Of a stretch of DNA of 64,000 nucleotides, positions 38,177-48,207 are shown in pieces; positions within the stretch are counted from its first letter, which is position 1; the number at the start of each line of letters is the position of its first letter. A program made the translations under genes and the position numbers. This DNA is from Caldilineaceae bacterium (GTDB lineage: Bacteria > Chloroflexota > Anaerolineae > Caldilineales > Caldilineaceae), in the NCBI GenBank assembly GCA_026708085.1, contig JAPOVP010000015.1, positions 1 to 64,000 of the forward strand, given 5' to 3'. The notes beneath the pieces are model-generated. The model was not told where the DNA came from and did not search any database. It saw only the letters and a program-made list of their open reading frames with translations.

Positions 38177-39400
38177 TTGGCTACCGGAACCGTTGCTGAA
38201 GTCGTCAAACTGTGCGGAAAACTGGGAATAATCGGCTTCGGCGGACCGGCCAGCCACATCGCCATGCTCGAAGATGAGGCCGTCGCCCGCCGCAAATGGC
38301 TGACCCGCGAACACTTCCTCGACCTCGTCGGCGCCACCAATCTGATCCCCGGCCCCAATTCAACCGAAATGATGATCCATATCGGCTATCAGCGCGCCGG
38401 CTGGCCCGGCCTGATTGCCGCCGGCATATCTTTCGTACTGCCCGCCGTCCTCCTCTCCACGCTAATCGCCTGGATCTATGTCGAATTCGGCGCACTGCCC
38501 GCCGTGCAACCCTTCCTCGCCGGCGTCAAACCCGCTGTCCTCGCAGTCATCCTCGGCGCCCTCTGGCGGCTGGGCCTGACCGCCTCCAAGCCCAGGGAGG
38601 CAGTCCAGACCCGCATCGCCCTCGCCGTCATCGGCCTCGCGGTCGCGGTCGCCGTCTACCTCGGCGTGCCGGTAATCTGGTCGCTGATCGCCGGCGGCCT
38701 GCTGGGAATGCTCGCCCTGCGCACAATCTCCGGCTGGGACAGTGGTGGTGGCGCCGCCGGGCTTCTGGCACTGCCGGCACTGCCGGATAGCCACTCTATT
38801 TTCCCTTGGGCCAATCAGTCCCCGGCTTCAGCCCTCAAGTGGGCCGCGCTGCTCCTGGCCGCAACCGCCCCCGCCCTGACCCTCGGCGCCCTCGGCCTCT
38901 TCTTCCTCAAAGTCGGCGCCGTCCTCTACGGCAGCGGCTACGTCCTCGTCGCCTTTCTCGAAGGCGACCTGGTCCACGAGTACGGCTGGCTCACACAGCA
39001 GCAGCTGCTCGACGCCATCGCCATCGGCCAGTTCACCCCCGGCCCTGTCCTCTCCACCGCCGCCTTCATCGGCTACGTCCTCGCCGGCATCCCCGGCGCC
39101 GCCATAAGCGCCGCCGCCATCTTCGCTCCCTCATTTGTCTTCGTCGCCATCCTCAACCCCATCGTGCCCCGCCTGCGCCGCTCAGCATGGATGGGCGCCT
39201 TCCTCGACGCCGTCAACGTCAGCGCCGTCGGCCTCATGGCCGCAGTCCTCGTCCGCCTGACCACTGACATAGTCACGGCCTGGCCTGCAGCAGTGATCGC
39301 CCTGCTCGCCACGGCCGCAGTCCTGCGCTGGCGCGTCACCTCCGCCTGGGTCGTCATCGGCGGCGCCCTGCTCGGCTGGCCGCTCTCGCTGCTCGTCTAG
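38177..39400 (+). CDS. chrA: Chromate transporter ChrA, two-domain form
   Basis: 407 residues from TTG 38177, where GAAGG sits seven bases upstream; GTG 38171 is in frame but too close to that site. Two homologous halves: the first has GIIGFGGPASHIAMLEDEAV, FLDLVGATNLIPGPNSTEM and GWPGLIAAGISFVLPAVLL; the second has FLKVGAVLYGSGYVLVAFLE, ALAIGQFTPGPVLSTAAFIG-type sequence and ISAAAIFAPSFVF. About ten to twelve membrane segments. CHR proteins expel chromate; many homologues have other anion substrates. Confidence 0.93.
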   Translation: MATGTVAEVVKLCGKLGIIGFGGPASHIAMLEDEAVARRKWLTREHFLDLVGATNLIPGPNSTEMMIHIGYQRAGWPGLIAAGISFVLPAVLLSTLIAWIYVEFGALPAVQPFLAGVKPAVLAVILGALWRLGLTASKPREAVQTRIALAVIGLAVAVAVYLGVPVIWSLIAGGLLGMLALRTISGWDSGGGAAGLLALPALPDSHSIFPWANQSPASALKWAALLLAATAPALTLGALGLFFLKVGAVLYGSGYVLVAFLEGDLVHEYGWLTQQQLLDAIAIGQFTPGPVLSTAAFIGYVLAGIPGAAISAAAIFAPSFVFVAILNPIVPRLRRSAWMGAFLDAVNVSAVGLMAAVLVRLTTDIVTAWPAAVIALLATAAVLRWRVTSAWVVIGGALLGWPLSLLV

Positions 39401-39433
39401 GGGGAAGCTGACAATCTAATTCAGCTGGAATGC

Positions 39434-39460
39434 GTAGGGGCAACCCTTGTGGTTGCCCCC
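39434..39460. repeat. REP-like palindrome A
   Basis: GTAGGGGCAACC-CTTGT-GGTTGCCCCC: a 9-bp perfect stem with a CTTGT loop, 33 bases past the chrA stop, so it may also end the chrA transcript. Member of the dispersed family. Confidence 0.75.
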
Positions 39461-39645
39461 GTCGTTGCATCTGGCTTGCTTTCCCAACCTGCGCTAGTTC
39501 CTGCGATCGCCTGAAATCTCCTCCAAATACAGACAGCTAAGACTCAGGCCCTTTTCCCCTACAATTGGCGCTACAGTTCACGATGCCGTAAACTCGCCGT
39601 GTCCCGGCGCTGGGCAAGGTCGGCGGACGCACGAAAAATTCCCGG

Positions 39646-39978
39646 CTAATCCTTCTGCCGCTCGTCTTCCTCCGCCGCGTCTAACGCGTCGTCCAGGACG
39701 CTGTCGACCCACTCGTCGCTGTCCAACTGGTCAATGTAGGTCCTCAGCGCCCTGACCGCAATCTTCCTGGCCGCCAGTGCCGATACGTCCGCGCGGTGAC
39801 CCGCGTGGATTAGGCGCTCGCGCACCACGTCCTCGGCTTTGTCGAGAGAGGCATATTTGGAATGGAATTCACGCAGCAGACCTTCACTTTCCGTCTGCCA
39901 CAGCGTATGAATATGCCAGACGACAGGATGCGTCTGATCCCCTACAACGCCCACGATGTCGTACGTCTTCTTGATCAT
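39646..39978 (-). CDS. Small hypothetical protein
   Basis: 110 residues. It opens MIKKTYDIVGVVGDQTHPVV, continues with WHIHTLWQTESEGLLREFHS, and is helical and acidic toward the end (DEWVDSVLDDALDAAEEDER). No family recognised. It lies 93 bases downstream of the 272-residue gene on the same strand, so the two may be linked. A start at ATG 39978 is plausible, with AGGGATG just upstream. Confidence 0.5.
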   Translation of the reverse strand: MIKKTYDIVGVVGDQTHPVVWHIHTLWQTESEGLLREFHSKYASLDKAEDVVRERLIHAGHRADVSALAARKIAVRALRTYIDQLDSDEWVDSVLDDALDAAEEDERQKD

Positions 39979-40071
39979 CCCTATTCTCGCGTCCAGTCTG
40001 AGCTGCCGGCGAACTCGCGCAACAATCCGAATTCCTTATTGAACCTGCATTGTTAGCGCGGGCGTCGAATT

Positions 40072-40890
40072 TCAATCCCCGCAATAACGAAATGGTTGAT
40101 TCATAGCCCGAATCAATGGGAGCATCGCCGCGCCATCCACATCCAGCCACCTTCCCCAGCAGCCACTGTCAACAACGCCCTCACTATGGCCCCTGATGAC
40201 CCGCTCCCAGTGCGCCTCGGAGTGAAAAAGATTCCCCCCCTTGGCGATATCCGTAGCATAGAGGAATCCCAGATAGACCAGAACAACCGGCACCCCCAGC
40301 GAGGCCAGCTTCCACGACCACGCAAACCGGTTCGACAACTGGTAATGACTGTCCCGCGAAATACCCCACCTGCCGCCGGTCGCCGTTCCGAGCCCAACGG
40401 CAGCCTCCCCGATAGCCTCGCCAATCTTCTCGTGATTCTTCAGCGTGCCTTCTGAAGCAGGCTTCCCCAGCCGTTTCCCCGACGATGACCCCTTGACTTC
40501 GTTCCAGTGCGCCTTCGCCTCGACCAGAAGCAACCCCTTCCTGCCCCCAACCGTGCACGTGCTCGCTATATCCCAATTCGGTGTCCTCGGGTCGTTTTCG
40601 GAGACTGCCAGCCACCAGCTGCCCAAACGCTCACTTATGCCAAGAGGCAGCAGATCATTAGACTTGTCCAACTCCACTTCCTCCGCAACCGTCGCATCCC
40701 ACGAGCCGTCTTCCCTCTGCACCGGCTTGCCGCCAGGCATCCATACATCGTCACCTGAAATCGTGACACCATCAACGCCCACCAACCGGGTCAGCCGCGC
40801 AGCAACCTCCTCTCCGCCGCCGTCCACCAGCAACACACAGCGCGGCCGGCTCCCACGTTGATCTTTCCCAAGCTGCTTCGCCCAACCCAC
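40072..40890 (-). CDS. Hypothetical protein with a possible PD-(D/E)XK nuclease core
   Basis: 272 residues. The central segment WDIASTCTVGGRKGLLLVEA followed by KAHWNE has the order D, then strand, then E-x-K expected of the restriction-endonuclease-like fold; this is my reading and no named family came to mind. Later parts (HYQLSNRFAWSWKLASLGVP, VVLVYLGFLYATDIAKGG) are hydrophobic but look like a buried strand and helix rather than membrane spans. No associated methyltransferase or helicase nearby. Confidence 0.55.
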   Translation of the reverse strand: MGWAKQLGKDQRGSRPRCVLLVDGGGEEVAARLTRLVGVDGVTISGDDVWMPGGKPVQREDGSWDATVAEEVELDKSNDLLPLGISERLGSWWLAVSENDPRTPNWDIASTCTVGGRKGLLLVEAKAHWNEVKGSSSGKRLGKPASEGTLKNHEKIGEAIGEAAVGLGTATGGRWGISRDSHYQLSNRFAWSWKLASLGVPVVLVYLGFLYATDIAKGGNLFHSEAHWERVIRGHSEGVVDSGCWGRWLDVDGAAMLPLIRAMNQPFRYCGD

Positions 40891-41050
40891 ACCTTACCTC
40901 CCTGAAAGCGGCAACCCACGCAAATCCCCTTCGAAACCAGGACGCCTCGCACCGGTCACGCAATGGAATCGCGCCTGTCTTGCTCCCTCTACGCAATACG
41001 CATTACGCAATAAACCGGGTTCTCGACTCAAACGCACACCAAAAGCCGAA

Positions 41051-43951
41051 CTATCTCCTCCTCCTGCGACCGCCCCTGCCTCTGCCCTTCCCACTTTTCT
41101 CCCGCTCCGCCAGCATCTTCACCGCCTGCTCCAGCGAAACGCTCTGCGGATCCGTCTCCTTCGGAATATTGGCATTCGTACTCCCGTGATTGACGTACGG
41201 ACCGTAGCGCCCGTCCAGCACGCGTACCGGCTCGCCGTCTTTGGGATGCGCGCCCAGCTCCTTCAGAACCGTGCGCGTCGATCTCCCCCCTCTCCGAGTC
41301 GGCGCCTCCTTGATCAACGCCAGCGCACGCGGCAAATCAACCTCCAGCACGTTGTCCGGCGCCTTCAAACTCACAAACTTCCGGTTGTGCACCACATAAG
41401 GCCCGTAACGCCCCACGCCGGCGCGCACCTCCTCTCCGTCTTCAGGATGCGTCCCCAGCACCCGCGGCAGACTCAGAAGTTGCAGCGCCGTCTCCAGGTC
41501 CATCCCCTCCTTCGTCATGCCCTCAAGCAGGCTGGCCCGCTTCGGTTTCCCATTGGACCCGCTCCGCTGTTCTGCCGCCGCCGCGCCCGCCGCCTTCGGC
41601 TTGCCTTTACCCGCCACAACCAGGGGTGTGAGCGTTTCAACCGCCTTGGCGCTAAGCCGGGGCACCCGCTCCAATTCCGCCGCCGATTTATATGGACGGC
41701 CTGCTATGATCCCCTTGGCTAATCCGGGACCTATCCCCGGCAGCGTCGCCAGCTCCTTGGCCGTAGCCGTGTTGATATCGACCGGCCCAGTCGGAGTACG
41801 TGGCTTCTCCTCTCTCGCCCCGTCCTCGCCCAGTTGCACGTAAGCGCCGAATCGTCCATCCTTCACCAGAACCGGCAGGCCGCTCACCGGGTCCTTCCCC
41901 AATTGGACCGGCCCCTCCTGTTTGGCATTCACCAGCGCCTCTGCCGCCGCTGCATCCAAATCCCCCGGCGCCAGATCATCCGGCAGGCTCACCGTCTGCC
42001 TGTCCCCGTTCACCTCCCGGGCCAAGAACGGTCCAAACTGCCCAATCCGCACCTCCACCGGCAGATCGGGAAAATCGACCCGGCCCGCATGGCGCGGGTC
42101 GATGTCATTCTCCCTTTCCTTGACCTGGCTCTCCAACCCCTGCTCACTCAGGTAAAACTGGTTCAGGTATTCGAGCCAGTCAACCTCCCCCTCGGCAATG
42201 TCATCCAGTGTCTGCTCCATCTCCGCCGTGAACTTCAGGTCCACCAGCTCCTCGAAGTTGCTCTCCAGCAGCTGCACCACCGCAAACGCAACGAACGTGG
42301 GCACCAGCTCCTGCCGCTGTTTGAATACGTAGCCCCGGTTCTGAACTGTGTCGATGATCGTGGCGTACGTGCTCGGGCGGCCGATCCCTTCCGTCTCCAG
42401 CGCTCGAACCAGCGTCGCCTCCGTGTAACGGGCCGGCGGCTTCGTCGCGTGCCCCACCGCCTCCAACTCCCGGCAGTCCACCCCCTCATCCTTGGCCAGC
42501 GTAGGCAACGGCGATTCCTGGTTCTCAATCGCGGCATCGGGATCATCGGAGCCTTCTACATAGGCACGGAAGTATCCCGGGAAGAGGATCTCCCGCCCCG
42601 ACGCGCGGAATAGCGCCTCATCCGCCGCATCCTTATCCAGCTGGCCAGTGGCGCGGATCATCACCGTCGTTGTGCGCAGTCGGGCGTTTGCCATCTGCGT
42701 CGCCACCGTCCGCTTCCAGATCATATCGTAAAGCGTCGCCTCATCGCCCGAAAGCGGCAGCGTTTCCAGCGGACGCATCGCGTTGCCCGCCGGCCGGATC
42801 GCCTCATGCGCCTCCTGCGCGCCCTTTGACTTCGTCCTGTACCGCCGCGGCTTCTCAGTCAGATACCGTTCGCCGTAGCGCTCCTGCACACGCCGCCGCG
42901 CCGCGTTCACAGCCTCGTCGCTCAGATGCACCGAATCGGTGCGCATATACGTGATGTATCCGTTTTCGTATAGCGACTGCGCCACCCGCATCGTGTGCCG
43001 CGCCCCCCACCGATTCTTCCGGTTGGCCTCCTGCTGCAAGGTGCTCGTCGTGAACGGCGGCGCCGGCGAACGCGACTGTTCGGAACTCTTAGTCGAATCT
43101 ACAACCCAACTGCCGTCTTGCAGGCGCTGCTGCAAAGCCCTCGCCTGCTCCTCGTCCAGCAGCAGAACGTCGCCACTGCCTTCGCTTGGGTGCGTCTTGA
43201 CCCGCTTTCCCGCCGCGATCTTACCAGTCGACTCATCGAAGTCCCGTCCGGTGGCCACCCGCGTCCCGTTCACCGAAACCAGCGTGGCCTCAAAACGGTG
43301 CGCCGCACTGTCCGGGCGCTTGTTGAGCTGCGCCTTCAAATCCCAATAGGAGCCGCTCATAAACGCCCGCCGCTCCCGCTCCCGCAGCACCAGCAACCGC
43401 ACCGCCGCACTCTGCACACGGCCGGCCGACAGCTTCGGTGCAATCTTCTTCCACAACAACGGCGATATCGTATACCCGACCAGGCGGTCCAGAATGCGCC
43501 GCGTCTCCTGCGCCCGCACCAGGTCGTTGTCGATCGAACGCGTCGTCTTCAGCGCCTGCTCAATCGCCTCTCTCGTAATCTCGTGAAAAATCATCCGCCT
43601 GACCGGAACTTTCGGCTTCAGCACCTCATACAGGTGCCAGCCGATGCTCTCCCCTTCCCGGTCCTCGTCCGTAGCCAGCAGGACCTCATCCGCCCCCTTC
43701 AGAGCCGACCTCAGTTCGGAAACCACCTTCTTCTTGTCCGACGGAACCACATACAGCGGCTCGAACGCATCCTCTACCTTCACACCCAGCCGCGCCCACG
43801 GCTCACCCTTCACCTTCGCGGGCACCTCGGCAGCCGAGGCCGGCAAATCGCGCACATGCCCCATACTGGCTTTGACTTCATATCCACTTGGCAAAAAGCC
43901 GCGAATCGTTCTCGCCTTGGTCGGCGACTCTACAATGACTAATTTCGACAT
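41051..43951 (-). CDS. topA: DNA topoisomerase I (TopA) with an inserted helix-hairpin-helix domain
   Basis: 966 residues; ATG 43951. It relaxes negative supercoils by cleaving one strand. The toprim domain has [14 protein letters not shown] and [17 protein letters not shown]; the catalytic tyrosine is in [16 protein letters not shown] (about residue 336). The C-terminus has no zinc fingers but a series of topoisomerase C-terminal repeats ([54 protein letters not shown]) and a basic tail. Between the second and third lies a ComEA-like helix-hairpin-helix unit (about residues 720-785: [20 protein letters not shown], then [18 protein letters not shown]). Confidence 0.95.
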   Translation of the reverse strand: MSKLVIVESPTKARTIRGFLPSGYEVKASMGHVRDLPASAAEVPAKVKGEPWARLGVKVEDAFEPLYVVPSDKKKVVSELRSALKGADEVLLATDEDREGESIGWHLYEVLKPKVPVRRMIFHEITREAIEQALKTTRSIDNDLVRAQETRRILDRLVGYTISPLLWKKIAPKLSAGRVQSAAVRLLVLRERERRAFMSGSYWDLKAQLNKRPDSAAHRFEATLVSVNGTRVATGRDFDESTGKIAAGKRVKTHPSEGSGDVLLLDEEQARALQQRLQDGSWVVDSTKSSEQSRSPAPPFTTSTLQQEANRKNRWGARHTMRVAQSLYENGYITYMRTDSVHLSDEAVNAARRRVQERYGERYLTEKPRRYRTKSKGAQEAHEAIRPAGNAMRPLETLPLSGDEATLYDMIWKRTVATQMANARLRTTTVMIRATGQLDKDAADEALFRASGREILFPGYFRAYVEGSDDPDAAIENQESPLPTLAKDEGVDCRELEAVGHATKPPARYTEATLVRALETEGIGRPSTYATIIDTVQNRGYVFKQRQELVPTFVAFAVVQLLESNFEELVDLKFTAEMEQTLDDIAEGEVDWLEYLNQFYLSEQGLESQVKERENDIDPRHAGRVDFPDLPVEVRIGQFGPFLAREVNGDRQTVSLPDDLAPGDLDAAAAEALVNAKQEGPVQLGKDPVSGLPVLVKDGRFGAYVQLGEDGAREEKPRTPTGPVDINTATAKELATLPGIGPGLAKGIIAGRPYKSAAELERVPRLSAKAVETLTPLVVAGKGKPKAAGAAAAEQRSGSNGKPKRASLLEGMTKEGMDLETALQLLSLPRVLGTHPEDGEEVRAGVGRYGPYVVHNRKFVSLKAPDNVLEVDLPRALALIKEAPTRRGGRSTRTVLKELGAHPKDGEPVRVLDGRYGPYVNHGSTNANIPKETDPQSVSLEQAVKMLAEREKSGKGRGRGGRRRRR

Positions 43952-44041
43952 TCTTCTTCTTTTGGCTGATGGTCAGAAAAACACGGACTGAATGCAACAA
44001 CGCGCCACCAATTATGCCGCCTCCTGCATTTCAGCCGAGAT

Positions 44042-44070
44042 AGAATACACAAGAACATTGAGCCCGGCAA
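44042..44070 (-). promoter_or_regulatory. Possible promoter for topA
   Basis: On the minus strand TTGCCG, a 17-base spacer, TATTCT, about 90 bases upstream of topA. The -35 box is imperfect. Confidence 0.4.
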
Positions 44071-44255
44071 GTAAAATGTCCAGGAAAAAGCGCCCTTCCC
44101 CCAACTCCCGCCAACTCGTACAAAGCCCGTACACGTCTCGTCATCCCCCCGTAAGTACGTCCAGCCCTCACTCCTCCGAACATGCCAACACCAGGTTTTT
44201 CTCTCTCCTCTCCGCTCTCACCTACCCTCGCCTATCCTCAATCAATCGCCGCAGT

Positions 44256-44279
44256 CACTGACCACTGACTACTGCAGTT
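44256..44279. repeat. Heptanucleotide array (locus 3)
   Basis: CACTGAC, CACTGAC and a TACTG unit running into CTGCAGTT, in the intergenic region upstream of the FG-GAP gene promoter. Confidence 0.7.
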
Positions 44280-44317
44280 CCGACCAAAATCGGTTCCTAA
44301 CCCGATCTCGCTATCCG

Positions 44318-44346
44318 TTGACAGCCGCTGCCCTTCGACATATACT
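44318..44346 (+). promoter_or_regulatory. Strong sigma-70-type promoter for the FG-GAP lipoprotein gene
   Basis: TTGACA at 44318-44323, exactly 17 bases, TATACT at 44341-44346; the coding start is about 50 bases downstream. Confidence 0.75.
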
Positions 44347-44395
44347 GAACTCACTTCCTTACCCCTCACCTGCAATGCAACAGGGAGACAGATCC

Positions 44396-46177
44396 GTGAA
44401 TACATATCGGAATGGGCAATCGGTTTTTCCGATGCTCTCGCTTAACCGGTCTGACCTTGCCGGACGTCACCGGACAGCCGTCAGAATCAAAACAGGCTCC
44501 AGGATGCTGCCCGCCGCCGTTCTGTTTACCCTTTTCTGCCTCGTATTCAGCGGCTGTGCGCCGAACTACGATCTTCTCAACCTGACCGTGCCCTCTTCGG
44601 TCCAGGTCGAGCAGTTCAGTCCTGAAACCGGCCCCTGTGACGACCAGTTCATCGCCCACGACCTCCCCCACATCACCACCACCGCCGACGGCATCATCCG
44701 CATGTACGAGGCCAACGGCGCCGGCGTTGCCATCAACGATCTCGACAATGACGGCGACCTCGACCTCGTCCTCGGCAACTACGACAACCCCAACTCCATC
44801 TTCTGGAACGAAGGGGACCTGAACTTCCGCCGCGAGCAGATGCCGGTCGGACGCACCCGCGCCGTGACCGCCGTCGATGTCGATGGCGACGGTTGGACCG
44901 ACCTCGCACTCACACGCGTCGGCGGCGCTATCAATTTCTGGCGCAACCGCGGCGCCGAACTGCCCGCCGGCGAGCCCGGCCGCTTCGTGCAGGAGTTCGT
45001 CAACGGCCTTGACAAACCCGCCTACGCCATCGATTGGGCCGACCTCGACGCCGACGGCGACCTCGACGCCGTCACCGCCTCCTACGACATCGGGCTGCTG
45101 ACCGAATTGGGCAACGAATACCTGCTCAGAGATGAAGCCGGCGTCTATATCCACTGGAATGAACCCGACCGTTTCCGCGCCCAGCGCCTCGCCGAAGAGG
45201 CCCAGGCCCTCGCCATCGCCCTCTGGGACGAGGACGGCGACGGCCGCCTCGACCTTCTCGTCGGCAACGACTTCGCCCTGCCCGATCAGTTCTGGCGCAA
45301 CCACGCCGACGGCTGGCAGCTGGCCTCAATCTTCCCCGAGACCACCCACAGCACCATGAGCTTCGACCTCGCCGACGTCGATAACTCCGGCCGCACCGCA
45401 CTCTTTGCCAGCGACATGAAGCCGCCCGACATGAACGCCGAAACAATGCGCGCCTGGGCGCCGCTCATGGAGAAAGAACACCCTCCCCTGCCGGCCGGCG
45501 ATCCCCAGCGCATGGAAAATATGCTCCTGGTGGCCGGTCCAAGCGGCGACTACCAAAACCTCGGACGTGACCGCCAGCTCGACGCCACCGGCTGGAGTTG
45601 GGCCAGCCTCTTCGGCGACCTCGACCAAGACGGCCAACTCGATCTCTACATCGTCAACGGCTTCGCCGAATCCACGACCTTCGCCCACATGGACGACCAT
45701 GAGCTGGTCGAGCGCAATCAGGCCCTGCGCAACACCGGCGGCCGCTTCGAGCTTATGCCCGGCTGGGGTCTGGACAGCGAACGCGGCGGGCGCGGCGCAG
45801 CCCAGGGCGACCTCGACGGTGACGGCGACCTCGATATAGTCGTCAACAACCTGCGCGGCAACGCCCAGCTCTTCGAAAACCGCCTCTGCGGCGGCGCCTC
45901 ATTACAGGTGCAACTGCGCCAGCCCGGCAGCGCCAACCCCGCAGCCATCGGCGCCACAGCCATTCTCGAAGCGCCCGCAGGCAGCCTGCGACGCGACGTG
46001 CGCGTAACCCGCGGCTACCTCTCCAGCGACCCCGGCCAGCTCCACTTCGGCCTTCCCGCCGATACCCAGCCCAGCCTCCTCCTGGTCCGCTGGCCCGATG
46101 GTAAGTGGTCCACCGTATCTGGACCGTCTGTGGGGCAACGGCTGACAATTTCCAGATCTGACCTTGGGCAGGAGTAG
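44396..46177 (+). CDS. FG-GAP/VCBS-repeat lipoprotein with C-terminal ASPIC/UnbV domain
   Basis: 593 residues from GTG 44396, which has AGGGAG upstream. After a basic leader comes a lipoprotein signal (LPAAVLFTLFCLVFSGC, lipobox cysteine). At least six calcium-type repeats follow: NDLDNDGDLDLVLGN, VDVDGDGWTDLALTR, ADLDADGDLDAVTAS, WDEDGDGRLDLLVGND, GDLDQDGQLDLYIVNG and GDLDGDGDLDIVVNN, giving a beta-propeller. The last 100 residues (GATAILEAPAGSLRRDVRVT, LLLVRWPDGKW) are the ASPIC/UnbV module of CRTAC1-like proteins. Exported and membrane-anchored; probably a binding or adhesion protein. Confidence 0.9.
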   Translation: MNTYRNGQSVFPMLSLNRSDLAGRHRTAVRIKTGSRMLPAAVLFTLFCLVFSGCAPNYDLLNLTVPSSVQVEQFSPETGPCDDQFIAHDLPHITTTADGIIRMYEANGAGVAINDLDNDGDLDLVLGNYDNPNSIFWNEGDLNFRREQMPVGRTRAVTAVDVDGDGWTDLALTRVGGAINFWRNRGAELPAGEPGRFVQEFVNGLDKPAYAIDWADLDADGDLDAVTASYDIGLLTELGNEYLLRDEAGVYIHWNEPDRFRAQRLAEEAQALAIALWDEDGDGRLDLLVGNDFALPDQFWRNHADGWQLASIFPETTHSTMSFDLADVDNSGRTALFASDMKPPDMNAETMRAWAPLMEKEHPPLPAGDPQRMENMLLVAGPSGDYQNLGRDRQLDATGWSWASLFGDLDQDGQLDLYIVNGFAESTTFAHMDDHELVERNQALRNTGGRFELMPGWGLDSERGGRGAAQGDLDGDGDLDIVVNNLRGNAQLFENRLCGGASLQVQLRQPGSANPAAIGATAILEAPAGSLRRDVRVTRGYLSSDPGQLHFGLPADTQPSLLLVRWPDGKWSTVSGPSVGQRLTISRSDLGQE

Positions 46178-46240
46178 AGTGTCGCTCTCCTCAAGCGCAT
46201 ACGACGAGTTGACTGCCAAATACAGTGAGAATTGACAAAC

Positions 46241-46720
46241 ATGCCAGCATCCAGCGCCCGCAAAGAAGCCATCGAAAAGATCCGCCGCCTGCCCCAGCAG
46301 GTCGAAGACCTGGTTGCTGGACTTTCACCCCAGGAACTGACCGCCAAACCACTGCCCAGTGAATGGACGGTCGCCCAGAACGTCCATCACATCGCCGATT
46401 CCCACGTCAACAGCTATGTGCGCTGCAAACTGATGGCAACCGAAGACAACCCAACCCTCAAGCCCTACGACGAGGGCGCCTGGGCCCTGCTCTCTGACGG
46501 CAGCAGCCCCGACCTCTCCGACTCCTTGACCCTGTTGAAGGCGCTTCACGCCCGTTGGGCCCAGTTCTGGGAAAATCTGCCCGAAGACGCCTGGCAGCGC
46601 ACTGGCCAGCACCCTGAAAGCGGCCCCGTCACACTGGCCAGACAGCTCGAACTCTACGTCGAACACGGCGAAGCCCACCTGGATCAGATCCGCCGCACGC
46701 TGGCCGCAAGCAAAAAGTAG
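46241..46720 (+). CDS. DinB / YfiT-like metal-dependent protein
   Basis: 159 residues from ATG 46241. A four-helix bundle with the DinB metal-ligand histidines: [18 protein letters not shown] (first His region) and [17 protein letters not shown] (paired His near the C-terminus). Relatives include bacillithiol and other thiol transferases; the substrate here is unknown. The 63-base gap from the preceding gene and same strand suggest possible co-transcription, though the jobs look unrelated. Confidence 0.85.
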   Translation: MPASSARKEAIEKIRRLPQQVEDLVAGLSPQELTAKPLPSEWTVAQNVHHIADSHVNSYVRCKLMATEDNPTLKPYDEGAWALLSDGSSPDLSDSLTLLKALHARWAQFWENLPEDAWQRTGQHPESGPVTLARQLELYVEHGEAHLDQIRRTLAASKK

Positions 46721-46842
46721 CCGGCCGCACAGGTCAACCTGCCGGTTACCGGAAACGGTCACACGAACTGTGTAAGAATCCGCACAGACCCGACCGCAGC
46801 ACATGGGATAAAGTTCGACTTGTCAGAGCGATAGGAGAGAAC

Positions 46843-47943
46843 ATGGGATCTGCAGAAGCACTGCATGATCTGCAAAAGGAACGGACAGAGCAGACCAAGG
46901 ATCGTACTGCGTCGGTCAATCCCCTCGCGCCCGATGAAGGACGTCGTGTCTCCCTCGAAGAGTACTGGGAAAAATGGTATGAAAACCCCTACCCGGACAT
47001 CGACGTCAGCTACGAATGGAACAATGGCATTCTGGAGGCAAAACCATTGGCCAATGCCCCCCAAATCGAACTTGGATTCTGGTTCCTTTTCCTCCTCGGT
47101 CAGTACCTCTACTCGCGTGACATCGCACAGCTAATCAATCTGGAGACCGGCTTTGTCCTCACCATGGAGGACGTAACCGAGCCGTCAGGGATCCGCAAAG
47201 CCGTCCGCAAGCCGGACATCGGCATCATTCTCAACAGCAACCCTGTCCCCTGGGGACGCGTGGACCAGCGCTCCTTTGCCGGGGTCTGCGACGGCGTCGT
47301 CGAATTCATCTCCGATTCAACGCAGGTCGAAGTCCGGCGCGATACCGAAGAGAAAAGGCGTGACTACGCGCTGACCGGCGTGCAGGAGTACTACATTCTC
47401 GACCCCACCGGCCAGCACATGCACTTCTTCCGCCTGACATCGGACCGCCAATACGAAGAAATCCAACCCGACGCCGAAGGGGTGATTCGATCCCAACTGC
47501 TGCCCGGCTTCCAATTTCGGCACCGCGATCTCTACGAACTGACCGTGCTGGAGGAACTCGCGCTCGACGAGGTGTATCACGGGTTTGTGCTTCCCAAATA
47601 TCAGGAGTCCGTGACCGCCCGCCAGCAGGCCGAGCAAAGGGCCGAGGCCGAAGCGACCGCCCGCCAGCAGGCCGAGCAAAGGGCCGAGGCCGAAGCGACC
47701 GCCCGCCAGCAGGCCGAGCAAAGGGCCGAGGCCGAAGCGACCGCCCGCCAGCAGGCCGAGCAAAGGGCCGAGGCCGAAGCGACCGCCCGCCAGCAGGCCG
47801 AGCAACGGGCCGAATCCGAAGCAACCGCCCGCCAGCAGGCCGAGCGACGCATTCACGCCGAAACAGCCGCCCGCCAGCAAGCCGAAGAGCGGCTGCAGTC
47901 ACTCGAAGCCGAACTGGCCCGCCTGCGCCGCCGGTCGTCTTGA
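46843..47943 (+). CDS. Uma2 family (DUF820) endonuclease-like protein with a long repeat tail
   Basis: 366 residues. Residues 30-245 form the Uma2 fold of the PD-(D/E)XK group: [26 protein letters not shown] (aspartate), [12 protein letters not shown] (glutamate) and the family signature [20 protein letters not shown]. Residues 257-340 are a 14-residue repeat, [14 protein letters not shown], in about six copies that predict a long charged coiled coil, ending [17 protein letters not shown]. Uma2 proteins are abundant in cyanobacteria and Chloroflexota; their physiological target is unclear. Confidence 0.9.
   Translation: MGSAEALHDLQKERTEQTKDRTASVNPLAPDEGRRVSLEEYWEKWYENPYPDIDVSYEWNNGILEAKPLANAPQIELGFWFLFLLGQYLYSRDIAQLINLETGFVLTMEDVTEPSGIRKAVRKPDIGIILNSNPVPWGRVDQRSFAGVCDGVVEFISDSTQVEVRRDTEEKRRDYALTGVQEYYILDPTGQHMHFFRLTSDRQYEEIQPDAEGVIRSQLLPGFQFRHRDLYELTVLEELALDEVYHGFVLPKYQESVTARQQAEQRAEAEATARQQAEQRAEAEATARQQAEQRAEAEATARQQAEQRAEAEATARQQAEQRAESEATARQQAERRIHAETAARQQAEERLQSLEAELARLRRRSS
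47614..47865 (+). repeat. 42-bp tandem repeat inside the Uma2 gene
   Basis: Six 42-base units starting at 47614, 47656, 47698, 47740, 47782 and 47824. The first four are identical by eye, the fifth has a few changes and the sixth is more diverged, with a partial seventh after it. Units are a multiple of three, so copy number can vary without frameshift. Confidence 0.92.
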
Positions 47944-48059
47944 ACGCAATTCGCTAACCTGTTTACCCCCGGAGGAAAAACCTCTCCGGCAGGGACCGGA
48001 TCGTCGCCGCAGACTGCGTTTCCGGCACCATCGGGAGCCCGAAAAATGTTTTTATGCGC

Positions 48060-48088
48060 TTGATCTGCGGTCCCGAATCCTGTACAAT
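48060..48088 (+). promoter_or_regulatory. Promoter upstream of the sugar ABC importer
   Basis: TTGATC at 48060-48065, 17-base spacer, TACAAT at 48083-48088. It lies about 120 bases before the binding-protein gene. Confidence 0.6.
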
Positions 48089-48207
48089 AGTCAAACCGCG
48101 AATCACGCGATAGTTCAGCAGTCGACACAACCCCACTGCGTTCCTTTTGAGTAGGAGCGCTCTAGACCACTCACTCGCAGTTTCAGATGTTTTCAGGGAG
48201 GAAACTA

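Larger units (their letters stand above)
43952..44395. other. Divergent intergenic region topA / FG-GAP lipoprotein
   Basis: 444 bases with two promoter candidates (44042-44070 minus, 44318-44346 plus) and the heptamer array at 44256-44279; no gene seen. Confidence 0.55.

Noticed and set aside
42995-43942. Plus-strand frame of 315 codons opposite topA
   Set aside because: Antisense shadow; topA is unambiguous in the other strand.
44566-45963. Several overlapping frames inside the FG-GAP gene
   Set aside because: They follow from the regular DxDxDG codon pattern; only the plus frame has a promoter, start site and lipoprotein signal.
47306-47902. Minus-strand frames opposite the Uma2 repeat
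   Set aside because: Repetitive translations arise from the 42-bp units; the plus-strand Uma2 gene explains the region.
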